Assembly (NCBI GenBank): GCA_963991145.1
Contig: CAXDOZ010000006.1
Location: 1-46,679, forward strand
Length of the DNA: 46,679 nt
Source of the DNA: CAXDOZ01 sp963991145
GTDB lineage: Bacteria > Bacteroidota > Bacteroidia > Chitinophagales > JABDMM01
Direction of reading: 5' to 3'
Shown here: positions 35,208 through 42,670 of the stretch, in pieces
Layout of the letters: each line of letters opens with the position of its first letter
Numbering within the stretch: position 1 is the first letter of the stretch
Made by a program: the position numbers and the translations under genes
Notes under the pieces: model-generated
Database searches by the model: none
Told to the model about the DNA's origin: nothing
The model's input: the letters and a program-made list of their open reading frames with translations, nothing else

Positions 35208-36056
35208 TTATTTTTTGAGTAATACGATCAGGTCGGAAATCTTGTCTTTAAGCTCGGATCTATCTACAATGAAATCGAGGAATCCGTGCTCCAATAAGAA
35301 CTCTGATCTTTGGAAACCTTCAGGTAGATCTTTCTTGATCGTTTCCTTGATTACCCTGGGTCCGGCGAAGCCGATCAGGGCCTTTGGTTCGGCAATATTA
35401 AAATCACCCAACATCGCGTATGATGCGGTTACACCGCCTGTTGTAGGATCGGTCATCAAAGAGATGTACGGAAGTTTAGCCTCAGCTAATTGAGCAAGCT
35501 TGGCACTGCTCTTTGCCATTTGCATTAGTGAGACTGCTGATTCCATCATTCTGGCTCCACCAGACTTGCTGATGAGAAGAAATGGATACTTCTTATCGAT
35601 ACAATAGTCCACTGCACGAGAGATCTTCTCTCCTACAACTGAACCCATAGATCCACCAATGAAGGCAAAGTCCATACAGGCAACTACGAGCTTCTCGCCA
35701 TTCACTTTTCCCTGAGCAACTCTCATGGAATCGCTTAGATGTGATTTAGCTTGAGACTCTTCAATTCTCTGCGTATATGGCTTCATATCTACAAAGCCGA
35801 GGAAGTCCTTGGGCCTTAGATTTGGCCAAAGCTCCTGATATCTAGGCGTATCAAACAGCAGGTCGAAATATTCAGTAGATCCAATTCTTGTATGATAACC
35901 GCAACTAGGACATTTGTGATAATTCTCTTCTACCTCCTTATTAGGGACAGTAGTTCCACACTCCTTGCACTTAAACCAAATACCATCAGGCACTTCCTTC
36001 TTTTCCTTGGTACTCGTGCTGATCTTTTTGGTCGTTAACTTCTTAAACCAACTCAT
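35208..36056 (-). CDS. accD: Acetyl-CoA carboxylase carboxyltransferase subunit beta
   Basis: A 282-aa subunit of the carboxyltransferase that makes malonyl-CoA, the first step of fatty-acid synthesis, working with AccA (not in this window). The N-terminal zinc finger has Cys30, Cys33, Cys49 and Cys52 (WFKCKECG, HKCPSCGYH). The crotonase-like core includes DFAFIGGSMGSVVGEKI, LLISKSGGARMMES and SLMTDPTTGGVTASYAMLGD. Full length. The leader contains a 7-bp hairpin, and the gene follows the aldolase terminator, so it probably has its own promoter, though none of the TAnnTTTG type was found there. Confidence 0.97.
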   Translation of the reverse strand: MSWFKKLTTKKISTSTKEKKEVPDGIWFKCKECGTTVPNKEVEENYHKCPSCGYHTRIGSTEYFDLLFDTPRYQELWPNLRPKDFLGFVDMKPYTQRIEESQAKSHLSDSMRVAQGKVNGEKLVVACMDFAFIGGSMGSVVGEKISRAVDYCIDKKYPFLLISKSGGARMMESAVSLMQMAKSSAKLAQLAEAKLPYISLMTDPTTGGVTASYAMLGDFNIAEPKALIGFAGPRVIKETIKKDLPEGFQRSEFLLEHGFLDFIVDRSELKDKISDLIVLLKK

Positions 36057-36071
36057 AGAGAGAATTCTGTT

Positions 36072-36094
36072 AGGCTTATAGCTAAGTTAAGCCT
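36072..36094 (-). promoter_or_regulatory. Hairpin in the accD leader
   Basis: A perfect 7-bp inverted repeat AGGCTTA / TAAGCCT with a 9-base loop, ending 15 bases before the accD ATG. It could be a protein-binding operator or an RNA structure near the ribosome site. There is no T run, so it is not a terminator. Confidence 0.4.
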
Positions 36095-36110
36095 CGAGTT
36101 TGAATAAAAA

Positions 36111-36141
36111 AATGTGGGCCCGAATAGTTCAGACCCACATT
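36111..36141 (-). terminator. Rho-independent terminator of the aldolase gene
   Basis: An 8-bp stem AATGTGGG / CCCACATT with a 15-base loop, 19 bases past the aldolase stop. On the minus strand it is followed by seven T. Confidence 0.85.
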
Positions 36142-36160
36142 ATAGTTTATACGCTGATAA

Positions 36161-37222
36161 TTAAGCGATAGTGATATCGTCGTTTAGATAAACATCCTGA
36201 ATAGCGTTAAGGATCTCAACACCTTCGTTCATTGGACGTTGGAATGCTTTTCTTCCAGAGATCAAGCCAGTTCCACCTGCTCTCTTGTTAATGATTGCAG
36301 TAGCAACAGCTTCAGCTTTATCTGTATTTCCTCCAGAAGCTCCACCTGAGTTGATCAATCCTGCGCGACCCATGTAGCAGTTAGCTACCTGATAGCGACA
36401 AAGATCAATTGGGTGATCTGAAGAAAGCTCAGAGTATACTTTATCGTGAGTTTTAGCAAAACCAATAGCCTTAAAACCGCCATTGTTCTCAGGAAGCTTT
36501 TGCTTAATGATATCTGCCTGGATAGTTGTACCGATGTGGTTTGCCTGACCTGTAAGGTCAGCTGCTACGTGATAATCTTTTCCGTCTTTCTTGAAGTCAC
36601 TGTTTCTTAGGTAGCACCAAAGAATTGTAGCCATTCCAAGCTCATGTGCATGAGCAAATGCTTCAGCAACCTGAACGATCTGATCTCTTGAATTATCAGA
36701 TCCGAAATAAATAGTTGCTCCAACAGCTGCAGCTCCCATATTCCATGCTTCTTCAACTGTTCCAAATGGAATCTGATTGAAAGAGTTTGGATAGGTCATC
36801 AATTCATTGTGGTTCAACTTAACCACGAATGGAATCTTGTGAGCATACTTTCTTGATACTGATGCAAGCACACCGAAAGTTGATGCTACAGCATTACAAC
36901 CACCTTCAATAGCAAGCTTAACGATGTTCTCTGGATCGAAATAAGCAGCATTTGGTGCGAATGAGGCAGCAGCAGAGTGCTCGATTCCCTGATCCACAGG
37001 AAGAATACTTACATATCCTGTTCCTCCCAGTCTTCCATGATCATAAATAGAAGCAAGGTTTCTAAGGACATTATTATTTCTGTTCGTGTCTTTCCAAATG
37101 CGGTCAACAAAGTCAGGACCCGGAAGGTGCAACTGGCCTTTATCAATCGTAGTGCTAGTGTGGTCTAATAGGTTTGAAGCTCTGTCGGCTCCTAATAACT
37201 CATGTATCTGATCGATTGTCAT
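36161..37222 (-). CDS. fbaB: Fructose-bisphosphate aldolase class I (FbaB/DhnA type)
   Basis: A 353-aa class I, Schiff-base aldolase of the archaeal/DhnA type, which splits fructose 1,6-bisphosphate into two triose phosphates and runs in reverse in gluconeogenesis. Typical blocks are ILPVDQGIEHSAAASF, FVVKLNHNELMTYPN, EEAWNMGAAAVGATIYFGSD, ATILWCYLRNSDFK and the phosphate-binding GRAGLINSGGASGGNTDKAEA followed by GTGLISGRKAFQRP. Normal length for the family. It has its own TAnnTTTG box 27 bases upstream and a strong terminator, so it is a single-gene unit. Confidence 0.94.
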   Translation of the reverse strand: MTIDQIHELLGADRASNLLDHTSTTIDKGQLHLPGPDFVDRIWKDTNRNNNVLRNLASIYDHGRLGGTGYVSILPVDQGIEHSAAASFAPNAAYFDPENIVKLAIEGGCNAVASTFGVLASVSRKYAHKIPFVVKLNHNELMTYPNSFNQIPFGTVEEAWNMGAAAVGATIYFGSDNSRDQIVQVAEAFAHAHELGMATILWCYLRNSDFKKDGKDYHVAADLTGQANHIGTTIQADIIKQKLPENNGGFKAIGFAKTHDKVYSELSSDHPIDLCRYQVANCYMGRAGLINSGGASGGNTDKAEAVATAIINKRAGGTGLISGRKAFQRPMNEGVEILNAIQDVYLNDDITIA

Positions 37223-37248
37223 AGATAGAGGGTTTCAAATTGAGGCTG

Positions 37249-37256
37249 CAAATATA
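37249..37256 (-). promoter_or_regulatory. Candidate -7 promoter box for the aldolase gene (TATATTTG)
   Basis: The minus strand reads TATATTTG, an exact TAnnTTTG match, 26 bases before the aldolase ATG in a 54-base gap. No good -33 element was identified. Confidence 0.5.
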
Positions 37257-37276
37257 GGCATTTCATTTACTTGGAA

Positions 37277-38068
37277 CTATAGTTTAGATTCAATCAAATC
37301 CTTAAGTTCTTTGAAGTATTCTGCGCTGTGTAAAAGACGACTTCCATACCAGGAGAATAGCTCTCCATCAACTATGAGCGGAAGTGCATTTGGAATGGCC
37401 TTTTCAAATTCTGAGTAGTGCTTTTCGGTAAAGCGATACGGTTCTGAACTAAGAAACACAAGATCGGGATCTGCTTCCCGGATATCTTCAAGTCTGACCT
37501 GGGGGTACCTCTTATGATCAGCAAAGACGTTTTCGTATCCTGCTCTGTCGAGAAGGTTGTGAATAAAGGTGTCGCCGCCTACGGTCATATAAGGCTTACG
37601 CCAGATCAGATAGGCCACTCGTTTTTTATCTCCATCGGCCCGAAGGGCTAAAAAAGATGATTCTAATTGCGAGGCGATCTCCTCTCCTTTCACTTTCTGT
37701 CCTGTGATCTCACCGAGGTCTCTGATCATTTCTAGGCCAGAGGGCAGATCATCTACATCACTTATATAGACCGGATAATCCCTGGCAAGAGCTTCAACCT
37801 GCTCTCTTTCATTCTCCTCTTTATTGGCTACGATAAAATCTGGCCGCAAGGCCTTTACCTTTTCTAGTGAGACAGTCTTTGTACCACCTATGCTTTCGAT
37901 TGATTCAATCTCACCCTTCGGGTGGATACAAAAACGCGTTCTTCCCACCAATCGGCCTGAAAGGCCAAGGTCAATAAGGAGTTCTGTAATAGATGGAACA
38001 AGAGAGATGATGCGCTGCGTTTTGGCAGGCAGTTCGATTTCTCTATTTAGTTGATCTCTGAAGCGCAA
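37277..38068 (-). CDS. Helical-backbone metal receptor / BtuF-like substrate-binding protein
   Basis: A 263-aa protein of the BtuF/FepB type (COG0614-like). The first lobe has RIISLVPSITELLIDLGLSGRLVG and GGTKTVSLEKVKALRPDFIVANKEEN. The long helix is about 115-145, and the second lobe has YMTVGGDTFIHNLLDRAGYENVFAD and DPDLVFLSSEPY. Family members bind cobalamin, haem or iron chelates for ABC importers. Here there is no signal peptide or lipobox: the protein begins MRFRDQLNREIELPAKTQR directly with the domain, and no permease or ATPase is adjacent. It starts one base after the cystathionine beta-synthase-like gene, so the two are co-transcribed. It might be a cytoplasmic cobalamin-binding protein; the ligand is not known. 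Confidence 0.85.
   Translation of the reverse strand: MRFRDQLNREIELPAKTQRIISLVPSITELLIDLGLSGRLVGRTRFCIHPKGEIESIESIGGTKTVSLEKVKALRPDFIVANKEENEREQVEALARDYPVYISDVDDLPSGLEMIRDLGEITGQKVKGEEIASQLESSFLALRADGDKKRVAYLIWRKPYMTVGGDTFIHNLLDRAGYENVFADHKRYPQVRLEDIREADPDLVFLSSEPYRFTEKHYSEFEKAIPNALPLIVDGELFSWYGSRLLHSAEYFKELKDLIESKL
37634..37649. repeat. Palindromic repeat ATCGGCCCGAAGGGCT (copy 1)
   Basis: Inside the BtuF-like gene. A GGCCC-GAA-GGGCT hairpin-capable 16-mer that shares its first 15 bases with the copy in kdsB at 41958. A related copy with both stem bases changed (GGCCT-GAA-AGGCC) lies at 37951-37966 in the same gene. Chance cannot be excluded. Confidence 0.3.
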
Positions 38069-38069
38069 T

Positions 38070-39437
38070 TTAGATTGCCATTGCCTCGATCAGGTCGTAC
38101 TCAGTAATGATATGCGTATTACCAATAGTGTCCTTCACAAGTACTGCAGAGTTCTGGCGATTGATCCTTCTTGAAATTCCCTGAACGGTTTCATCAAGTT
38201 CTACAAATGGGAAAGGCTCTCCCATCAAATCGGAAACCTTGCTGTCCATGGATGTGCCATTGTTCTTCATCATGATATCAAGAATACCATTCTCAGTAAG
38301 GCTACCAATGATCTCCATTCCTTCTGAAACGGGCACCTGGCTGATATTCAGGTCCTTCATCAATTGGAATGCCTCTCCAAGACTATGCTCTTTCTGAACA
38401 GTGATAAAGTCTTTTAGATCCTTAGTTTCAATGATAGTCTTAGCTGTAGGAGCTTCATCTAACCACTTGCGCTCGCGCATCCATTCGTCATTGTAGACTT
38501 TGGCTACATAACGAGATCCGTGATCGTGGAGGATAAGTACAACTACGTCGTCTTTCCCAAGTTTATGTGCTAGCTGATTTGCTGCAGCAACAGCAGAACC
38601 ACATGAATAACCAGCGAAGATCCCTTCTTCTTTTGCCAGTTTTCTTGCGTAAACAGCTCCGTCCTTATCAGTTACTTTCTCGAAGTAATCAATGACATCG
38701 AAATTGATGTTCTCAGGGATAATATCCTCTCCGATACCCTCAGTGATATAAGGGTAGATCTCTTTTTCATCGAACTCACCGGTTTCATGGAATTTCTTAA
38801 GTACGGAACCATAAGAGTCCACTCCCCAGATCTGTACGTTGGGATTCTTTTCTTTAAGATACTTGGCCGTACCTGAAATTGTACCTCCGGTTCCAACACC
38901 AACGATAAGGTGTGTGATCTTACCTTCTGTTTGTTCCCAGAGCTCAGGACCAGTGGTCTCGTAATGAGCTACCGAGTTACTTGGATTATCATATTGATTT
39001 ACATACCAGGCATTAGGAAGCTCTTTTGCAATGCGATCTGCAACGGAGTAATACGAGCGTGGATCATCGGCTGGAACGTCTGTTGGGCAAACGAATACCT
39101 CTGCACCCATGGCTTTAAGGATATCTACTTTCTCTTTTGATTGCTTATCAGTCGTTACAAAAATGCACTTGTAACCCTTTACGATTCCAGCAAGGGCCAG
39201 ACCCATTCCGGTATTTCCACTTGTTCCTTCTACTATTGTACCTCCCGGTTTCAGGCGGCCATCTGCTTCTGCATCTTCTACCATCTTAAGAGCCATGCGG
39301 TCTTTAATGGAATTTCCAGGGTTAAAGGATTCTACTTTGGCGTAAATAGTAGCATCAGTTCCTTTAACTACTCTATTCAATTTGATCAGGGGGGTGTCAC
39401 CGATCGTTTGGAGGATATTGTCGTAAACTCGATTCAT
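38070..39437 (-). CDS. Cystathionine beta-synthase-like PLP enzyme with CBS domains
   Basis: A 455-aa PLP enzyme of the cysteine synthase/cystathionine beta-synthase family. It most likely condenses serine with homocysteine to cystathionine in reverse transsulfuration. The PLP lysine is in FNPGNSIKDRMAL (about residue 45), the substrate loop is EGTSGNTGMGLA and the phosphate loop is VGTGGTISGTAKYLKE. The C-terminal part (about 335-455) is a pair of CBS domains (FITVQKEHSLGEAFQLMKDLNISQVPV and VSDLMGEPFPFVELDETV), usually ligand-sensing. The length fits bacterial CBS rather than CysK. A TAnnTTTG box sits five bases before the ATG. Cysteine synthase activity cannot be excluded. Confidence 0.92.
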   Translation of the reverse strand: MNRVYDNILQTIGDTPLIKLNRVVKGTDATIYAKVESFNPGNSIKDRMALKMVEDAEADGRLKPGGTIVEGTSGNTGMGLALAGIVKGYKCIFVTTDKQSKEKVDILKAMGAEVFVCPTDVPADDPRSYYSVADRIAKELPNAWYVNQYDNPSNSVAHYETTGPELWEQTEGKITHLIVGVGTGGTISGTAKYLKEKNPNVQIWGVDSYGSVLKKFHETGEFDEKEIYPYITEGIGEDIIPENINFDVIDYFEKVTDKDGAVYARKLAKEEGIFAGYSCGSAVAAANQLAHKLGKDDVVVLILHDHGSRYVAKVYNDEWMRERKWLDEAPTAKTIIETKDLKDFITVQKEHSLGEAFQLMKDLNISQVPVSEGMEIIGSLTENGILDIMMKNNGTSMDSKVSDLMGEPFPFVELDETVQGISRRINRQNSAVLVKDTIGNTHIITEYDLIEAMAI

Positions 39438-39442
39438 GGCTG

Positions 39443-39450
39443 CAAAGATA
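39443..39450 (-). promoter_or_regulatory. Candidate -7 promoter box for the CBS-like gene (TATCTTTG)
   Basis: The minus strand reads TATCTTTG, an exact TAnnTTTG match, ending five bases before the ATG at 39437. This is the same spacing as at rpe and implies a leaderless or nearly leaderless transcript. Confidence 0.45.
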
Positions 39451-39482
39451 GAAGTAAAGCCATGTAGGACAATGGAAAATCA

Positions 39483-39505
39483 AGGCATTTTTCAACGATA
39501 TGCCT
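39483..39505 (-). terminator. Weak hairpin at the end of the LysM gene
   Basis: A 6-bp stem AGGCAT / ATGCCT with an 11-base loop that begins within the stop codon of the LysM gene. On the minus strand it is followed by TGATTTTCC, a weak T tract. Confidence 0.35.
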
Positions 39506-40418
39506 ATTGTAGATAGGATAACTCGATCAGGACCTTGCGATCTAAAACATTTAAGCGGCGAGCAGTTGAATATGAAAGCTTTACAAGAATATTATCGTCT
39601 TCAGTTCCAGGTAGTCTTCCAATTACTTTTGCGTAGGTGATCTTGTTGTTGATGAGATTCTTGATCTTAACCACAGAGCCAATCGGCACGGTGTTGCAGA
39701 GAATAACTAATGGCTCTTCTTCTGTGCCATCCAGATAGTTTGCTACTCCTTTTGAAAATTGCTCAGCTCTACCTGAAGAACTAAGGTCTGCGTACATGCC
39801 TGCATAGATCTCGGCCTGGTCTATCTCTTCAGTCTCAATGTTTGAAGAGTCCACTTCTACTATCTCGACAGGAATCGTTGAGTCTTCAAGAGTTTTAAGT
39901 GTATCCACCTCTACGGTTATTACCTCTGTTTCAACTTCTTCCTGCTGGTTTTTCTTCCTTTTTCTCTTTGGCTTGCCCTCAAAGATCGCTTCAGAGTTGA
40001 TCTCTCCAACAATCAGATACTGGCCAATTGACAGAACCGGTTCTTCCATCTCGTTCATCTCAAGAATCGCCTCAAGAGTAGTATTTGGATACATTTTGGA
40101 TATAGAATAGAGCGTTTGGCCTTGCTCTACCTTGTGATATACGTACTTGTCAATTTCCAATAGATCTTCAGGATCTACCTGATCAACAATAGGAACCTGA
40201 AGAACCTGACCAGGGCTGATCACATAATCTCCTGCAATACTATCATTGCAAATAATAAGCTGGTCTACACTAATACTGTACTTTTGAGCAATAGCAAAAA
40301 CTGTTTCTCCCGGAGCTACTTCATGAGAAGCATACTCTGAAAAATTGCATTGAGCCATGATCTGAGAACTAGCAAGACTCAACATGGTTAGTATTATAAA
40401 TGAATGCAATTTCCTCAT
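39504..40418 (-). CDS. LysM-domain cell-wall protein with C-terminal double-psi beta-barrel (RlpA-like)
   Basis: A 304-aa exported protein. It has a signal peptide (1 to about 22, SSQIMAQ), LysM domain 1 at about 30-77 (HEVAPGETVFAIAQKYSISVDQL), LysM domain 2 at about 93-138 (YHKVEQGQTLYSISKMY), a Lys/Arg-rich then acidic linker (about 148-205), and a C-terminal domain at about 212-304 (VILCNTVPIGSVVKIKNLIN, KVIGRLPGTEDDNILVKLSYSTARRL) that resembles the RlpA-type double-psi barrel. LysM binds peptidoglycan glycan chains; the barrel may bind or act on the wall, but I did not identify catalytic residues. It is divergent from the NfeD gene across 44 bases. Confidence 0.88.
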   Translation of the reverse strand: MRKLHSFIILTMLSLASSQIMAQCNFSEYASHEVAPGETVFAIAQKYSISVDQLIICNDSIAGDYVISPGQVLQVPIVDQVDPEDLLEIDKYVYHKVEQGQTLYSISKMYPNTTLEAILEMNEMEEPVLSIGQYLIVGEINSEAIFEGKPKRKRKKNQQEEVETEVITVEVDTLKTLEDSTIPVEIVEVDSSNIETEEIDQAEIYAGMYADLSSSGRAEQFSKGVANYLDGTEEEPLVILCNTVPIGSVVKIKNLINNKITYAKVIGRLPGTEDDNILVKLSYSTARRLNVLDRKVLIELSYLQ

Positions 40419-40454
40419 AAGCAGCTTTTACTATTTTCCGTAATCAACCATTCA

Positions 40455-40462
40455 CAAAGGTA
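40455..40462 (-). promoter_or_regulatory. Candidate -7 promoter box for the LysM gene (TACCTTTG)
   Basis: The minus strand reads TACCTTTG, an exact TAnnTTTG match, 36 bases before the LysM ATG. It abuts the start codon of the divergent NfeD gene, so activity at this promoter could interfere with NfeD expression. Confidence 0.45.
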
Positions 40463-41857
40463 ATGCCAGTAAGCCCTGACAATCGCCCCTCTTATAAGAA
40501 CATACGCACAGCGCTATCCATTGCATTGTTCATTTTACTACACAGTTTTGCCTGGTCTCAGGACTCTACTCAAAGCTTTGATAACCCGGTGATATACACA
40601 GTAGAAATACAAAGCGAGATCGATCCCTCCACCGAGAGAATTCTGCTTGATGCGATAGAGAAGGCTGAAGAAATGGAGGCTACGCATCTCTTGATCGATA
40701 TGGACACCTACGGTGGATTGGTTTCCAGTGCTGATGCCATGAGAACAGCTCTTCTGGAAACGGAGCTGGTTACAGCTGTCTACATCAGAAACAACGCTGC
40801 CTCAGCGGGAGCTTTGATCTCTATTGCATGTGACTCCATTTATATGTCTCCAGGCTCAACTATTGGCGCTGCTTCAGTTGTATATGGAGATGGGAGTCTG
40901 GCACCAGAGAAGATGCAAAGTTATATGAAGGGGAAAATGGAAGCCACGGCTAAGGCTAATGGAAGAGATCCTCGATTCGCCGCTGCGATGGTTGGTGCAG
41001 ATAGCACTATTCCAGGCGTAATTGATAGCGGCAAGGTGATCACCTTTGATGTAGATGAGGCATTAAAGTATGGCTATTGTAACAAAGAAGCTACAAGTGT
41101 CGAGCAGGCAATAGAATTCCTGAATCTTGAGAATGTTGAAGTTATTGAGCACAAGATCTCCAGCCTTGAGAAGATCATTCATCTCTTATTAAGACCGGCA
41201 GTCTCAAGCATCCTTCTGCTGATTATCATTGGAGGGATCTATTTCGAGCTTCAGACTCCAGGGGTCGGATTTCCGATATTAGCTTCGATCATTGCGGCCA
41301 TATTGTATTTCGCGCCTGCCTACTATGAAGAGCTGGCAGAAACCTGGGAGATCCTACTATTTGTAGCGGGAATAGTCTTACTGGCCATTGAAATATTCGC
41401 CATACCCGGCTTTGGCGTTGCCGGCATTTCAGGTTCACTTCTGATCTTCAGTGGTCTTGTCTTAGCTCTTGTTCGCAATGTGAGGTTTGATTTCTCTTAT
41501 GTTCCATCTGAGGAGATCTACTTCGCGATCCTTCTGGTTCTTGGCTCAGTTTCTTTTGGTTTGATCGCCATGTTCTTCTTAATGGATAAGATGACCAAGA
41601 TCCCCTTCTTAAAGGTGGCTACTTTGTCAAAAGAGGAAACCGTTGAGGATGGCTACACAGTTGAGGATAAGGCTCAGGAAGCTTTGATTGGTAAGACTGG
41701 CATTGCTACCACTACTCTTAGGCCTAGCGGCCGGATTAAGGTCGATGGTATTTATTACGACGCACAGGCGGATGCTGAATGGTTAGAAGAAGGAACAGCA
41801 ATCAGGGTTATTGCAGTTCAAAGCACCTACATCATTGTAACAGAACACAAGGAATGA
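40463..41857 (+). CDS. NfeD-family membrane-bound serine protease
   Basis: A 464-aa protein. It has an N-terminal signal or anchor (about 15-32) and a ClpP-like protease domain with Ser114 in NNAASAGALIS and a likely catalytic lysine at Lys156 or Lys158 (SYMKGKMEATAK), matching the Ser-Lys dyad of archaeal 1510-N. It then has four to five transmembrane helices at about 235-380 and a C-terminal OB-fold NfeD domain (about 400-464, LIGKTGIATTTLRPSGRIKVDG). Such proteins cut membrane proteins, often stomatin/prohibitin-type partners, but no stomatin gene is adjacent. Its stop overlaps kdsB as ATGA, so translation is probably coupled. Confidence 0.92.
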   Translation: MPVSPDNRPSYKNIRTALSIALFILLHSFAWSQDSTQSFDNPVIYTVEIQSEIDPSTERILLDAIEKAEEMEATHLLIDMDTYGGLVSSADAMRTALLETELVTAVYIRNNAASAGALISIACDSIYMSPGSTIGAASVVYGDGSLAPEKMQSYMKGKMEATAKANGRDPRFAAAMVGADSTIPGVIDSGKVITFDVDEALKYGYCNKEATSVEQAIEFLNLENVEVIEHKISSLEKIIHLLLRPAVSSILLLIIIGGIYFELQTPGVGFPILASIIAAILYFAPAYYEELAETWEILLFVAGIVLLAIEIFAIPGFGVAGISGSLLIFSGLVLALVRNVRFDFSYVPSEEIYFAILLVLGSVSFGLIAMFFLMDKMTKIPFLKVATLSKEETVEDGYTVEDKAQEALIGKTGIATTTLRPSGRIKVDGIYYDAQADAEWLEEGTAIRVIAVQSTYIIVTEHKE

Positions 41858-42585
41858 AAGCAATAGGAATCATTCCTGCCAGATACAATTCTTCCCGACT
41901 CCCAGGAAAACCCCTTGCCGATATTCAGGGAAAGCCCATGATACAATGGGTTTGGGAATCGGCCCGAAGGGCCAATGTTCTTGACAGATTATTAATAGCA
42001 ACCGATGATAAGCGGATAGAAGAAGCTGCAATTGACTTTGGAGCGGAGGTAGTGATGACAAGTGAGAATTGTCAGAATGGAACCGAACGAGTTCAGGAAG
42101 CATTCGATTCTATTCAAGAGGACTATGATGTTATTGTAAATATTCAGGGAGACGAACCCTTTGTTTCAAGTGAGCACCTCAATAAAATCACTCAATTATT
42201 TGATAATGAGCAGATTGAAATTGGATCGCTATATAAAAACTTGAACGATAAAGAACTCTTTCATGCCCCTTCAACCGTAAAGGTTGTTTGTTCCGAGAAT
42301 GGAAAGGCACTTTACTTTTCCAGATCTGCAATTCCTCATTCTAGGGAAAGTGAAGATCATCTATTCAAGAAGCATATTGGCTTATACGCCTATCGACCTT
42401 CAACCTTGGAAGCTTTGGTTAAGCTTGCTCCAGGGAAACTGGAACAACTAGAAATGCTTGAACAATTAAGGTGGCTGGAACATGGCTTTGATGTTTTTCT
42501 AGCTGAGGTTTTTGAGGAAAGTATTTCTGTCGACACAGAGATCGACCTGAAACGAGCAAGAGAGATTGCGGTGGATTACTTATAA
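41854..42585 (+). CDS. kdsB: 3-deoxy-manno-octulosonate cytidylyltransferase (CMP-Kdo synthetase)
   Basis: A 243-aa enzyme that activates Kdo as CMP-Kdo for lipid A-core synthesis, showing the cell makes LPS. Motifs are IPARYNSSRLPGKPLADIQGKPMI (7-30), LLIATDDKRIEEAA, NGTERVQEAF, INIQGDEPF-type (VIVNIQGDEPFVSSEHL) and HIGLYAYRPSTLEAL. The ATG at 41854 overlaps the NfeD stop (ATGA) and gives the standard family start MKAIGIIPARY; the frame is open upstream only as read-through of the NfeD gene. Confidence 0.97.
   Translation: MKAIGIIPARYNSSRLPGKPLADIQGKPMIQWVWESARRANVLDRLLIATDDKRIEEAAIDFGAEVVMTSENCQNGTERVQEAFDSIQEDYDVIVNIQGDEPFVSSEHLNKITQLFDNEQIEIGSLYKNLNDKELFHAPSTVKVVCSENGKALYFSRSAIPHSRESEDHLFKKHIGLYAYRPSTLEALVKLAPGKLEQLEMLEQLRWLEHGFDVFLAEVFEESISVDTEIDLKRAREIAVDYL
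41958..41973. repeat. Palindromic repeat ATCGGCCCGAAGGGCC (copy 2)
   Basis: Inside kdsB, encoding ESARRAN. A perfect GGCCC-GAA-GGGCC hairpin whose first 15 bases are identical to the copy at 37634 in the BtuF-like gene. It fits the protein without an insertion, so it may be coincidence. Confidence 0.3.
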
Positions 42586-42637
42586 ATTCTGTTAGTAACC
42601 CAAGCTCCAAAAAATCGGCTAAACAAGCGTCTTTCGC

Positions 42638-42645
42638 TATATTTG
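42638..42645 (+). promoter_or_regulatory. Candidate -7 promoter box for pyrG (TATATTTG)
   Basis: TATATTTG matches TAnnTTTG exactly and lies 25 bases before the pyrG ATG in the 85-base gap after kdsB. No convincing -33 TTTG at the standard distance. Confidence 0.5.
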
Positions 42646-42670
42646 TATCCCGGTTAACGCGCTGTTTCTT

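Noticed and set aside
35002..35493. 163-codon plus-strand frame spanning the ends of rpsO and accD
   Set aside because: Antisense to two certain genes and their intergenic promoter region; composition is that of a reverse complement.
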